Shown: positions 1-10,900 of the stretch, in pieces | How the letters are laid out: each line of letters begins with the position of its first letter | Position numbering within the stretch: the stretch's first letter is position 1 | Source of the DNA: Nereocystis luetkeana | Lineage: Eukaryota; Sar; Phaeophyceae; Laminariales; Laminariaceae | NCBI GenBank assembly: GCA_031213475.1 | Contig: JARUPZ010000024.1 | Span: forward strand, 7,567,324 to 7,631,323 | DNA: 64,000 bases | Direction of reading: 5' to 3' | Made by a program: the position numbers and the translations under genes | Notes under the pieces: model-generated | Database searches by the model: none | The model's input: the letters and a program-made list of their open reading frames with translations, nothing else | Told to the model about the DNA's origin: nothing

Positions 1-347
1 GTAGATATTGTGTGTAGGACTGGCCACTGGCAGCCTTCATCAGCAGATATTGTTTCTGACTCTGTCCGCAGTCCGTGTATTGGATTGCATCAATGCACCG
101 GTCGAGTGAAGCGAATAGGCAAGGCTGCTCGCCCTCCAGCCATGGTGTGACCAAACGAAAACAAAACAGGAGCCCGGTTATCTACGGTAGCTCACGCTGT
201 GATTGGCGTGTTTCACAGGGTCGTTGCCAATCGACGTCAACCCAACCAATGTCTACTATAGTACGAGGTTTCAACGCTGACGCGGATCGCATATCAATAA
301 AAGCGACCGCAAGGCCCGAGGGTAGCCCGACCAATCGTCCCCCGTTC
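1..347. other. Start of unit 1, no gene seen
   Basis: This stretch is repeated at 14,367, 29,111 and about 44,703. It contains short open frames only, and they are not conserved as protein in unit 4. I see no RNA gene or mobile element in it. Confidence 0.5.
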
Positions 348-885
348 TGAACTATATATAGGTTGGGTTGAAATCGGGTGGCAATGACACAGTATAACAT
401 GTCGCTAACTAGGTGAACTAGACAACCAGGGTACCGCTTTGTTCGTCTGTCTGTTCGTTGTTTCTGCGTCGGCCACAACTGACGATCGAGTTGGATCTTT
501 TGTGCGGGATGGAGGACCTTTACTCCGCACAAGGGGAATAATCGTATCTCGTTTTGTGCATGGCAAGGCCTCCACGAGGCAAATATATAGTACACACGTT
601 GCTGTCTCTGGAAGTAGCAACACCGAAACATGAATGCAACTCATTGAAGCTATCATCCACGTGCAAGTCCGCCTCATCAGAGGTTCTTGGTAGGATAGCT
701 CACCCTTCATTTGACTCGCCGAATCACTTACGGCGCTTCGCCCTTGGTGCAAGCAACATGCCTGTCAGGATGGTGAAAACCAGACGTGCTCTGTCCCGGC
801 ATTGTAGGAATACCAGGGTCTATGGTCATACAACTACGGCCAAGCATGATGTCGAATACACCCTGCCCCTCCCCACCCCGGCTGA
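348..885 (+). repeat. Dispersed ~540-bp element, unit 1 copy
   Basis: The segment occurs in every unit (14,714-15,258; 29,457-30,000; about 45,022-45,905 with insertions) and once more, inverted, inside intron 5 of the fourth gene (54,418-54,950). The inverted copy at a different site shows that this is a mobile or once-mobile sequence and not just part of the unit. I saw no clear terminal repeats and no convincing coding frame, so its class is unknown. Confidence 0.6.
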
Positions 886-1124
886 GGAGGGGGGGCACCA
901 GAGGCCAAAACGTTCGCGTCATCGCTTCATGCCCCATTCCAAGCGGGGCTCAACACTACTTCTATCCGCGGTGATTGCGGTTATCGACAGAGAAAAAACG
1001 TTGAAAATACTTCAGAAAATATGCTATTATAGAAACGGGTGGTGATTCTCAGTGACGACGGTCTTCCTTGGGTTTTGTTCGAGCAGGCATCCGTGAAATA
1101 TTTCAGTCTTGAAAAGGTCTCAAT
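886..1124. other. Short spacer before the 210-bp array
   Basis: I see no gene. The stretch links the dispersed element to the monomer array and is conserved in units 1-3. In unit 4 the matching place is opened by an inserted TIR element at 46,167-46,998. Confidence 0.4.
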
Positions 1125-2930
1125 CTACGACCAGCCAGGGACAAATACGACGACCCCCCGAATCGACACCGCCCTGCACGATGTGGAAATCCGACGCCCA
1201 TAGGCTGGTCACTGATTTGATGAGGCCCATGGAACCAACGGCACCCGGGGATAATAGAGCCCCATCTCCGGCGCAAAAACCAATCCATGCTCTTATAACT
1301 CCGACAACCCATGGACGAACACAGACGTTCCCCGGGTCGATACTGACCGGAACAATGGGTAAGCGCCACCCCTACTGGCCGACGTATGGTTGGCTGGGGC
1401 TTATGGATCCAGCGCGCGGCAAGAGTTTCGCCACGGGGCACCGGCGAGGTCCCGCCACACCCGGGGATGACAGGGCCCCATCACGGATTAAATTACCTCC
1501 CATATATCTACAAATCCAACACCCCCCGGGACAGCTACGGAAATCCCTCGGGTCGATACCGCTCAGTATGGTGTGGGATCCCCACCCCTACTGGGTGATT
1601 TCTGATTCAGCTGGGGATCATAGAGTCGGCGCCTGGCAAGAGTTTCTCCAATGAACAACGTCGAACAACAGCCGCACCTGGAGATGATAAGATCCCATCT
1701 CCATATCAGAAATCCGCCCATACATCTACAACTCAAAAATGCCGGGGACGAAAACAGAGATTGACAGGGTAGCTTTCACCCCGCAAGGTGTGGAATTCCC
1801 CACCTTACTGGCTGCTTTATGGTGAGCTAGGGTTCATGGGGCCAGCGACACCAAGAACTGGCCGCTAGATCCCGCCGCACCCGAGAAAGATAAGGTATCA
1901 TCCTCTGATCAGAAAACCTTGCATACATCTACTAGTTACCACTCCAACAACCCGGTGGAAACAAAACGGAATTCCCTCGGGTCGATACCGCCCCCCAGGG
2001 TGGGGATAAACCCCCCCTCGTCGGCTGATTTCTGATATGGTTGGGGCTCAAAAACTCAGCGAGCGGCGCGTGTTGCCCCACGGGACAAGGGCGACGTCCC
2101 GCCGCACCCGGGGATGGTAGGTTCCCGTCACCCAATATATACTGTTTCCATACATCTATATCGTCAACAACCCGGGGACAAAACCTACGACCCTCCAGGC
2201 TGGCTTTGCCCCGCAAGGTGTGGAAGGCCGACCCCACTGGCTGATGTATGGTTTGGCTGGGGCTCATCATGAAGCCAGCGCACGGCAAGAGCTTACTCTT
2301 GGGGTAACGTCGAGTTCCTGTCGCACCCGGGGACTAAACCGGACATCGCTCGGATCGATACCGCCCTAAAAGGCATAATACCTACTACCCCACAGGCAGA
2401 TTTCAGGTTCAACTGGGGCCCATGGTCGATGTCCCGCGCCGTACCCGGGGACAATAAGGCCCATCCTCGGATCAGAAATAATCTCATACATGTACAACTC
2501 AAACAACCCGGAGACTAAAACGGACATTCCACGGGCCGATACCACCCCGCACGGTGTTCTTCTATTTGCATTCAGGGTAGTACATCTACGATTATACTTC
2601 TGACCTTGTACTTACAAATCTACCTAGGGCAACGCAAAGCTTGCGCCAAGGGTGGAGCGGTGGCCGCACCGCAATATGAACGATGGCCCGTCGCTCCCGG
2701 GGATGGTCTTGAGCCCAATCTCTGAATCGAAAATGCTTCCGCATATGTACAACTTCAGTAACCCGGGAACAACATGGGTCGATACCTCCCCCCACAGTGG
2801 TTCTTACATTGCCGGTCAGAGGGATACATCATAACACACACTACGAGTTCTCCCCTACCAGGTACTTACAAATTTCTATGGGCAACGCAGGGCTAGCGCC
2901 ACGGGCGGAGCGGTGGCCGAACCGCTAGTG
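1125..2930 (+). repeat. Array of ~210-bp degenerate monomers, unit 1
   Basis: A phrase like ACAACCCGGGGACAAAACGG recurs near 1,309, 1,532, 1,738, 1,949, 2,169, 2,506 and 2,759, so spacing is about 206-223 bp with shortened or stretched monomers towards the right. Each monomer also carries a CGGGTCGATACCGCC-like block, a GATTTCTGATTTGGCTGGGG-like block and a CGCACCCGGGGATGATAAG-like block. Open frames cross the array on both strands but change with each monomer, so I do not call them genes. Confidence 0.85.
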
Positions 2931-3852
2931 AGTATAACATCTCCTGATCAGCCTGCTGCAACTACTGCTGTTGTACTGGCCGGCTCAAACCGTATACGAC
3001 GGGATACATTGCTACTCTACTAGTGTGTTGTGTCCACATTAAATAGTTCTTTCTACCCAGCTTCATCAGTACACCCAGTGTCCGTCCCGACTCCTAATCT
3101 TAGAGGGACTGACTCTGTGTGACAAACTGTGTGAGATAGAGGAAGAAGAAAAACAATAATAAACCGCAAATTCAAGGGTCAAGCAAGTGAAGTGTCAGCG
3201 TACCGGGTACGAAAGCACAACATCACAAGCTGAACCAGAAAATTGGCACAAAAAGACAATGAACCAATAAACACTTCTGAAACGAAACAAAATACAACTG
3301 GCGCAAGGAGATCAAATGGAAGGCCACTATAAATAGACGGAAATTGTACGTACAGACAGCTGCTGCACGGACGAAGCAACGCAAAGGAGAGGAAGATACC
3401 AGCATACGGACGGCGGGGGGGGCAAACGAAACAAAGGGAGAGACAAGGCAAAGCAGTGAGAAGGAAGAGAGAAGGGAGAAAAACGAGAACGTCGTACCCC
3501 AGGCGGAGATGTTCAAGGGTGCCCGTTTGACCTACGGTAGATTTAATTACTGCCACTACATCGGTACATACTGTGCCGGGGCCCAGCCGGAATGTTGTGC
3601 GGTGTTATAGCTAGAAGGTATCAAAAGTCATGAAATTATTCGCGCAAACTCACTAACTATGGCACGAACACTCCCCACATCGTGTTTGGAGTTGAGGCGG
3701 TGTGTATATATTTCATATAATTTGTACAGTATGCCGTGCCTGTCGTATTTACAGTAATACTCTAGTACGTACGATGACTGATTGGCATGACATCACATTG
3801 TCTACTCTGCTTACTGCAGAGCATTGTACGTACAGTAGTATCTCTGGGTCCC
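2931..3852. other. Purine-rich intergenic stretch, unit 1
   Basis: On the + strand about 3,110-3,510 is rich in G and A, with long GAAGGAAGAGAGAAGGG-like runs. The opposite strand shows Leu/Phe/Ser-rich open frames that are a by-product of this composition. No gene is supported. Counterparts lie at about 17,304-18,225, 32,063-32,984 and 48,981-49,921. Confidence 0.5.
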
Positions 3853-3967
3853 GGTCGCCCCGGTGGGCCCGTGGTACCCTTGGATGCTGCTACAAGTTGG
3901 GGATGGAGTTCGAATCCCACGTGGGGGGTCGAACTTTCAACTTTATTCTGGCTTATTTACAAAAATA
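3853..3967 (+). repeat. tRNA-derived SINE (family A), unit 1
   Basis: It starts GGTCGCCCCGGTGGGC, carries a box B-like GAGTTCGAATCCCAC, and ends in a tail resembling GTCGAACTTTCAACTTTATT followed by A-rich sequence. The same head and tail occur on the opposite strand at 45,281-45,389, at a different site, which supports a mobile tRNA-derived element rather than a working tRNA. Box A is weak here. Confidence 0.6.
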
Positions 3968-4913
3968 ACTGGAGTGAAAAAAAAACGGAATCGACTTCTT
4001 CTGAAAGGGCCTATTCGTAGTAGCAGTTGGGATAGGCGCAATGCGATACGAGTCAACGAGGTAAGAAGGAGCCGAGGACTTCTCGCGATCAAAAGGTGAG
4101 GCAAAACCTGTACGGGGGAGGAGGGACAGGATTCTGCTTCATGACCCCAGATCTGAGTTACGACGGCTACTAGTAACTGCAAGAAGGAGAGAGAATAGAA
4201 GGGCAGAGACAAGAAACAGAATGACAAAAAAAATAAGAAACGAAAAAGAGATACTGTATCAGGATCGAGGAAGCGGCACGGACACTGTCTACTTGTCGTT
4301 GTGTTGGATGTCGACGGGTAGAAAGAAATGTTTAACGTGGAGATCACACGCACCCTCGCTCGAGTCAGTAAAATGCTATTGACAGCGCGGCAATCTTCTC
4401 ATCATCAACCGACAAACCCGCTACCTGCGGCCCATGATGCTTCGTCTCGCTTCGCTGAACGGCATACGGCATACAGCATGATGATGATTTTATGACGTAC
4501 AACAGCAGCAACGGCAGTGCCTTGCAGCCGAGATAAACAATGTTGCCGTTCTGTCGCACGAAATTTCGATGTCACATCACCACATTAAATCCCAGATGAA
4601 ACTCAGCATCAACAATTGCGAAGGATCAAAAGAATGTTTTGGATATTGTCCGTTTCATCTCGAAATGACAGCTCCCGACGTGATGCTTGAGGTATCATGT
4701 CACCTTTTATCAGAGGGATGTGACATCTAGTAGCCCTTCGGAGGACAGCCGCACAGGTCATAGTAAAACCCAGCCCACCTTCCGTTGGTCCTCTCCCCAT
4801 CCCACCACACACGTTGCGCTGCCCTAGCCAGCGTTGGAACACAAAGGCCCCTGTCCCTCTCTCTTCTTCTGCCCTGCAAGTAAGCGAGAGACAAGGCTCT
4901 TGGTTCTGCGACG
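3968..4913 (+). promoter_or_regulatory. 5' flank of gene 1
   Basis: About 320 bp before the start codon (4,590-4,913) is conserved in all four units, including blocks TTTTGGATATTGTCC and CAGCCCACCTTCCGTTGG-like sequence and a pyrimidine-rich stretch before the ATG. The other flanks end at 19,283, 34,036 and 51,147. I could not place a TATA box or transcription start with confidence. The part nearer the SINE differs between units by small indels only. Nothing else is seen in it. Confidence 0.4.
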
Positions 4914-7900
4914 ATGACGATGATGATAATATCGACGATAAAGGCGTTCGCCTTTGCTGCTCTCTGCTCGACGGTCATGCTCGCCGCCCTGAGCGGTGCC
5001 CTCGGCGCCAAGGCCCACAAGAGCGACAACGACAACAGCAGCACCCGATTTGACGACGTTCCTGGCATCGACGCATGCTGCTACGAGCTCACCTCCACCT
5101 CCTCCTCCATCCCGTCCTACAAGGATGGGGGTGCTGCTGCTGCCGGCACAATGACCCTCCTGCACAGCATTTCTTTCGAGGAGCCCACGGTGAGCGTGCT
5201 GTTTCAAGTTTCACATCTAATACCTTGTTTCACATCCCATGAACCATGCAGCATTCCACACGCAAAATCACGACCGGCCCCTGTTTTCTGTCTTGTAGCC
5301 CCGGCCCGAGCACTGATTCTCAAAATAGTTGATTGCAGCCGTCCCAGCGAACTCGGACGCTCAGCGCTCGTGCTTCCCGGTGCCTATTGTGTATACACCC
5401 ACACCCATTCTATGGCCAGCCACTCCACTCCCCAAGCTATATCCGTATGGTGCTTGCTCCTGCTGTATAGAGGTGGCCCTGCTCTGCTCGAAGAGTGGAC
5501 TCCTGGGCTGCTGCTTTGCCGCTGTGCCCGTGCCGCGTGCGTTGCCTCGCCTAGGTTTGACCTGTCAAGGATATCGCTATTAACAGGAACATTACACGTA
5601 GCTGTTTTAGTGCGGGTATTGTAGTTCCTTGACTTCTGTCCGTCAAAGGTTGGTCAGTTGACGGTCTACGCTTGACGCGTCTAGGTCTAATGAGACTCAA
5701 AAGTCCATAGCTTTCAGACTGTGTACCAGATTCCCTGGACGGACGTGACGGCTAGCCATTCACGGCCGAGATTGCCGTCAGCCATCAATAGTGAGAGACA
5801 CATCATCAGAAAAGCAGAGAGCTATCAAAAATGCGTGGCGGAGAGCCCTAAGCTCGCACCATCGATGCTGCGTCATGGTGTTGGGCTGTACCTCCAGCAC
5901 AGCTTCTCTTAATAGAACCAGGTTCGGAATACGATTTCTTTTGTTTTGTATCCTCCGGCGGATTGGTGAAAATAACTTACGTACGTATAACAGTCGCGTG
6001 TGGATATGCATATCGAAACGGGTGCGGTGTACCTGATATGAACTACGCAGTATCTTCCAGGCAGAAGGCACTCCATGTTTGTACAGCGCTTGTTTCCGGG
6101 AGTACGGTAAGCTCGGCCAGACCGGGGGTGCGTGCGTGTCCTTGTGTGTGAGGTGTTACTTTTGTATATGAGTAGTTGCCCCTTGCGTGTTTCTTTATGC
6201 AGTCAACGGGTACCGCTGTGCACGGCTGACTGCCCTCGGTCACTGTCCCCCCTTTGCAATGAAATATGTCCACCTACCGACATCGGACGGGTTACAGCTA
6301 CCCCTCGCTTGGTAGGCCCTTGTCTTGCCTCTGAGACGTGGCAACTTCTCGTGCGCAGGGAATTACCTGGTGTATGCTATACTCCAGTAACTACAGCCAC
6401 TTTCGTGTTGCTGCTGTACCACCGCTGTACTGTAGCGCAATCCCCGTTAGGTATGTAGGTATTATATGTTGTATCTGGTGCCATACCAGGTACGCAGAAT
6501 AACACGAAATAACAAAATGATATTGTATACTCGTATGCGTTTGCGATGAAACCTGTGCCGTCGCCCGCAACACCTTCTCTGATAGCGCCTTGTTGGTTGG
6601 GTTGTGATCAACTACCCTGTCCTCCTGCTGTGCCTCCCCTCGTGCGCCCTGTAGTTTCTCCACATTGAAGAGGAGCTGCTGCTGCTATCTGAGAACCCCA
6701 TCGACACGACCAACCTTCATTTTGTCGTGCACGAGGGAGGAACTCTCACGCTCCGTGCACCGGCCGCCAGGATCAACCGGGACGAGGTGAAAGCGACACA
6801 CCAAAATAAATGCTGTAACCGACGCGCAAGGAATTACTGCATTATAGCACCAACACTACTGTAGAGTTGGATATCGGATGTCGATATCGATAATCGAGTA
6901 CGACACGATGCCGATAACTCAACCACACCACAGTAGTCGATACGATTCGGATGTTCGATACATCGAAGCTTTCGCTCGGTACCACCTGCATAATAAACAC
7001 AGGAATGCAAGGGGATAGCGGGCAAAACACGTTCAATGTGATACCTCGGAAATTCGAGAAATCGATACGTCGATCCTTTAGATACGATGTCCAACACTAA
7101 TGCAGTAGTTGACATCGACCATGATCACCCTACGGGGGGATAGCCGCATTTCAGGACTAACTGAGTTAAGACGAATCGCGTGTGTTGCTACTGCACATAT
7201 TCTAGAAAGCCTCACTTTAAAACATACTTGAAAGCATTTTGTTGGCGCAGCGCATGAACGAATAATTGTACACGAGGGTATATGACCGGTGCACACCGAA
7301 AACCAGCACACACCTCAACACATCCTATGCATAGGGTAGCCACGGAACCACTCACGTGGTGAGAGGACCCGAGCTACTGAGAAATGAAAGCCCAATCGGG
7401 AAAGGGGGTGCCTTCTAGCCGCCTTCCTCCTCTGCCCTGCTCAGGCCTACCGGGTATAGTGCAAGCATCTATTTATGTGAAAGCGGCTGCCAAATAGGAA
7501 AAATGTCCTGGCGAAAACGTTGTGTTTGATATAGGAAACGAGAAGAAAGAAAGACGCGGACAACACTTCCCGTCAGGGGAAACAATATTCTAACTGTTAC
7601 TACTGCACCCTCCACGCACCCTCCATGTTACCCTGTTTTCCCCCGCCGGCAGTCTTCCACCGCGCCTCTGTTCGATGTATCGGGCAAGGTCACGTTCGAG
7701 TTCACCGGTTCCGTTCCGGTTGTCCTACTGGATGGCAGTCTTGTGAGTTTCGTGTCGACGTGTTTGTCATAATCTGGGCTTGAAAACTGTGTCAATCTTT
7801 CCCCCTCCCAATTAAACAGGGTTGCTGCATTAGACCCCACTCAGGCCTTAAGGAATCCAGAGGGACAAATAAATTGAAAGCATGTGGCGATACCGCATCG

Positions 7901-10900
7901 GCTCCACGTGAAGCAAGCTTGCGCTATTGGCGTATATAGTAGGGTGTTAAAGTCCGAACATATGCGGTGTTAGGGGTGAGCGATACGCGCACAGTGTGGA
8001 TGGTAATCCCGTCTAACACGGGTGGTGGCATAACACACGTAAGACACACCCCATGGGACGAATTACATAACCGATTTTTTCAAAAACCATTCCTTCAGGG
8101 GGGTGCACCCGACGGAAACGGTGGCTCAAGAAAACTAATCACCAAGATGTTTCCATAGATCTGTCTTCGCTTGCGATTGACACTCTCGAGAAGATCAGTG
8201 TTCTCATTTGTCCCAGGGGGTGGGAGGCGGGTGTTATCTTGTAATCTTATCACACGTTTGGTACGACAAATCTTATCACACGTGTGGTGCGGGTAGTCTT
8301 GTCGCACGTGTGGTGCGGGTAATTTTATCACACGTGCGGTACGGGAATTTTTGTGTGGTGCGGCTAACCTTAACCTTAACACACGTGTGGTACGGGTAAT
8401 CTTACCACACGTGTGGTACGGGTAATATAATCACACGTGTAATGCGGGTAATATTATTACAGAGGCCAAACATGTGATCTTCCTTATCATACGCGTGGTA
8501 CCGGTGACCTTATCACACGTGTGATGCGCACACCTGCGGTACGGGTACTCTTTTCACACGTGTGGTACGGGTAATATTTATTACACCTGTGGTGCGTGTA
8601 ATATTATCACATATATATGTCAAACAGGTATTTTTATCATACGCGTGGTACGCGGATCTTATCACACATGTGATGCGCACACCTGTGATACGGGTAATAT
8701 TATCATATCTGTGGGATGGGTAAGCTTATCACACGTGTGGTGCGGGTAAGCTTACCCCACGTGTGATACGAGTCATTCTATCACACACTTGGTACCGGTA
8801 ACCTTCTCGCATGTGTGGTACAGGTAAGCGTATCACACGTATAGTGCGGATAAGCTTACCCCACGTGTGATACTACTGGTAGTCTTGCCGCACGTGTGGT
8901 GCGGATAATCGTATCAAATGTGTTGTACGGGTGATTATGCCGCACGTGTGGTGCGGATAAGGTTATCGTACGTGTGGTACGGGTGATTTTATCACATGTG
9001 TCGTAAGGGTAATAGTATCACACGTGTAGTACGGGTCCTATTTTCACATATGTCAAACACGTAAACTCATCCCACGTGTGGTACGGGTTATCTTCTCACA
9101 CCTGTGGTCCGGGTAATCTTATCACACGTGTGGTGCGGGTATATACACTCTACTCTACAATATGTTCTTCTTGCTGCACGCCCTTTCCTGCTGTGGACGC
9201 TTGGTGGCATCGCACTACAGCCCTGCAAGCAGTTCGCTTTTTGGTCAAGGGGGTAGCAGATCGATACGTGCTCGGTAGAAAAAGAATGCCAGATAACAAT
9301 GCCCGAGATAGAGAAAAAAGGCCAGCTGCGCGCCCAGTTCGCCATGCCATGCTGAATTAAAGGAGGTACTTGAGTTCTTAATTCGTTAGAAGGATAACAC
9401 AACCCGTCTCGTAAGCCGTAGGCCGGCCCTCTCGTTTTGGCTGGCTGCATACATGAGGAACTTATCAATGAAACACATGCTACTACAAGTAGATATCTCC
9501 CCCGTCGAATTACGTGTAGAAGACCTCTAAGGACCGGTAGTGTGGGAGATCAATATTTCCAGAAGTTCCAGAAGTTCGAGATTATAGATTAGCCCAGAAC
9601 AGAAGGTTTCCTGATTATTCTTGGACTGAATATGTTTTTTTTTTATCGCTCCTGGCATCTGCTCCCTTCGTAATCATCTAAGGATCATGACAGAATGCCT
9701 CCGTATCTTGATGTATGTCGATAAAAATAATCCAAACTTTCCACATTTATGAAAATTTCGGGAAGAAACAAACTCTCCGATCGTAACGGCCGCAACACGT
9801 TTTTTCCCCTGCGTAGCATTGTTCTTATCCTGTATGATATACTTGATTGCTTGACCCCGTGCAGGTGGATGAAGGAATAGTTGTGCGGGTGACGGATGAT
9901 ACCGCCTCATTCATGTCCGATGGAGAGGACATTATCCGTTACTACGCCAATGGGGTAACGGTATCCAGGATGGAAGACGGGGGAGAACTGGTGAGTGTCC
10001 GTGCGCGCTGGAGGTTTGAGTAGTAAAGAAGCAAGCAGTTAACAACAGGAGCCTAGACATTGCGTATGGACGTCCGACCCCAGCATTCGGCCCTGCAAGG
10101 ATTTAAGCTGAGAAAGTATTTCGGTAAACCTTCAATGCTTCACTCCTCCACCCTCGTTTCTCACAATAATAGGATTTGTTAAGTTTGGTGTCCATGCCAC
10201 TCGTCATACACCCTTTTGCCGAGCCTTCAAAAACATCTCGCTGGGCAATCCCACTTATCTGTGGTTGAGCTAGGAATCGAAATGGGCTGTATGCACTTCC
10301 GGTTTTCCTGACAGCTCGGAGAGTTGCGTAACCGCAGTAACCTCTCTCGCATCTTTTCGTTTGGAACGTCCATCGAAACATGAAACTAGAACGCTTTGTA
10401 CTAAGATTCACTCCTTGGAGGCAATAGACGAACAACACACGTATACCATCAATCGGGGCACTCTAACCGATGTCGATACTGCCCTTCCCCTGCGACTTCC
10501 CCTACGCTCACCCATAACACCGTGCCTCACATGTATACGTGTTCATTGCACAATCGTACAGGACGGTTCACACCACGAGGAGGTCAAGCTAAGCCCTCAG
10601 CTCAAGGCGTCGCTGGATGCAGTCCACGCCAAACTCAACGGCGAATCTGGCGTAGCGTCCTCGACTCACCGACCAACTTCCTTCTCCTCGTCGCCTTCCT
10701 CTACTGCATCCCCTTCACTTACCTCCGAAGTCGGAGACAACAGTGCCGAGAACGACGATTGCATCGAGACTCCCTACTTCCAGCCCCTGGGTGAACCCGG
10801 CTCTTGCCCCGCTCCGGCATTTAGACCTGCAATCGCCCACCCGGCCAGACCCTCCTCCTCCTCCTCTACACCCTCTACACCCTCTACATCCGAACACGAA

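Noticed and set aside
554-1045. 163-codon frame in the dispersed element
   Set aside because: The frame is kept in the near-identical unit 2 but broken in units 3 and 4. Part of it is readable in the inverted copy at 54,418-54,950, but too little to support a gene.
1109-1654. 181-codon + frame and 112-codon minus frame in the 210-bp array
   Set aside because: They lie in tandem monomers, are cut differently in each unit and are not kept in unit 4.
3179-3556. 125-codon hydrophobic minus-strand frame
   Set aside because: It is opposite a GA-rich stretch, which reads as Leu/Phe/Ser on the other strand in every unit. It is a composition effect.
3853-3967. Functional tRNA genes at the tRNA-like elements
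   Set aside because: Box B is present but there is no complete cloverleaf, and the same tail occurs in copies at different places. They fit SINEs better.
4824-5207. 127-codon minus-strand frame opposite exon 1
   Set aside because: It is antisense to the signal-peptide exon and is explained by its codon composition.
6321-6367. A 47-bp intron inside exon 3 of genes 1-3 (GTAGGC to CGCAG)
   Set aside because: It would keep one reading frame open but is implausibly short. With the earlier exon 2 acceptor no such intron is needed, and the shared frame across the four genes fits better without it.
6545-6605. Possible exon reading DETCAVARNTFSD
   Set aside because: No AG acceptor lies before it in genes 1 and 4, and gene 2 has a one-base insertion that breaks the frame.
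8225-9150. CRISPR-like spaced repeats
   Set aside because: The repeats are adjacent, degenerate and lie in an intron of a eukaryotic gene. There are no unique spacers.
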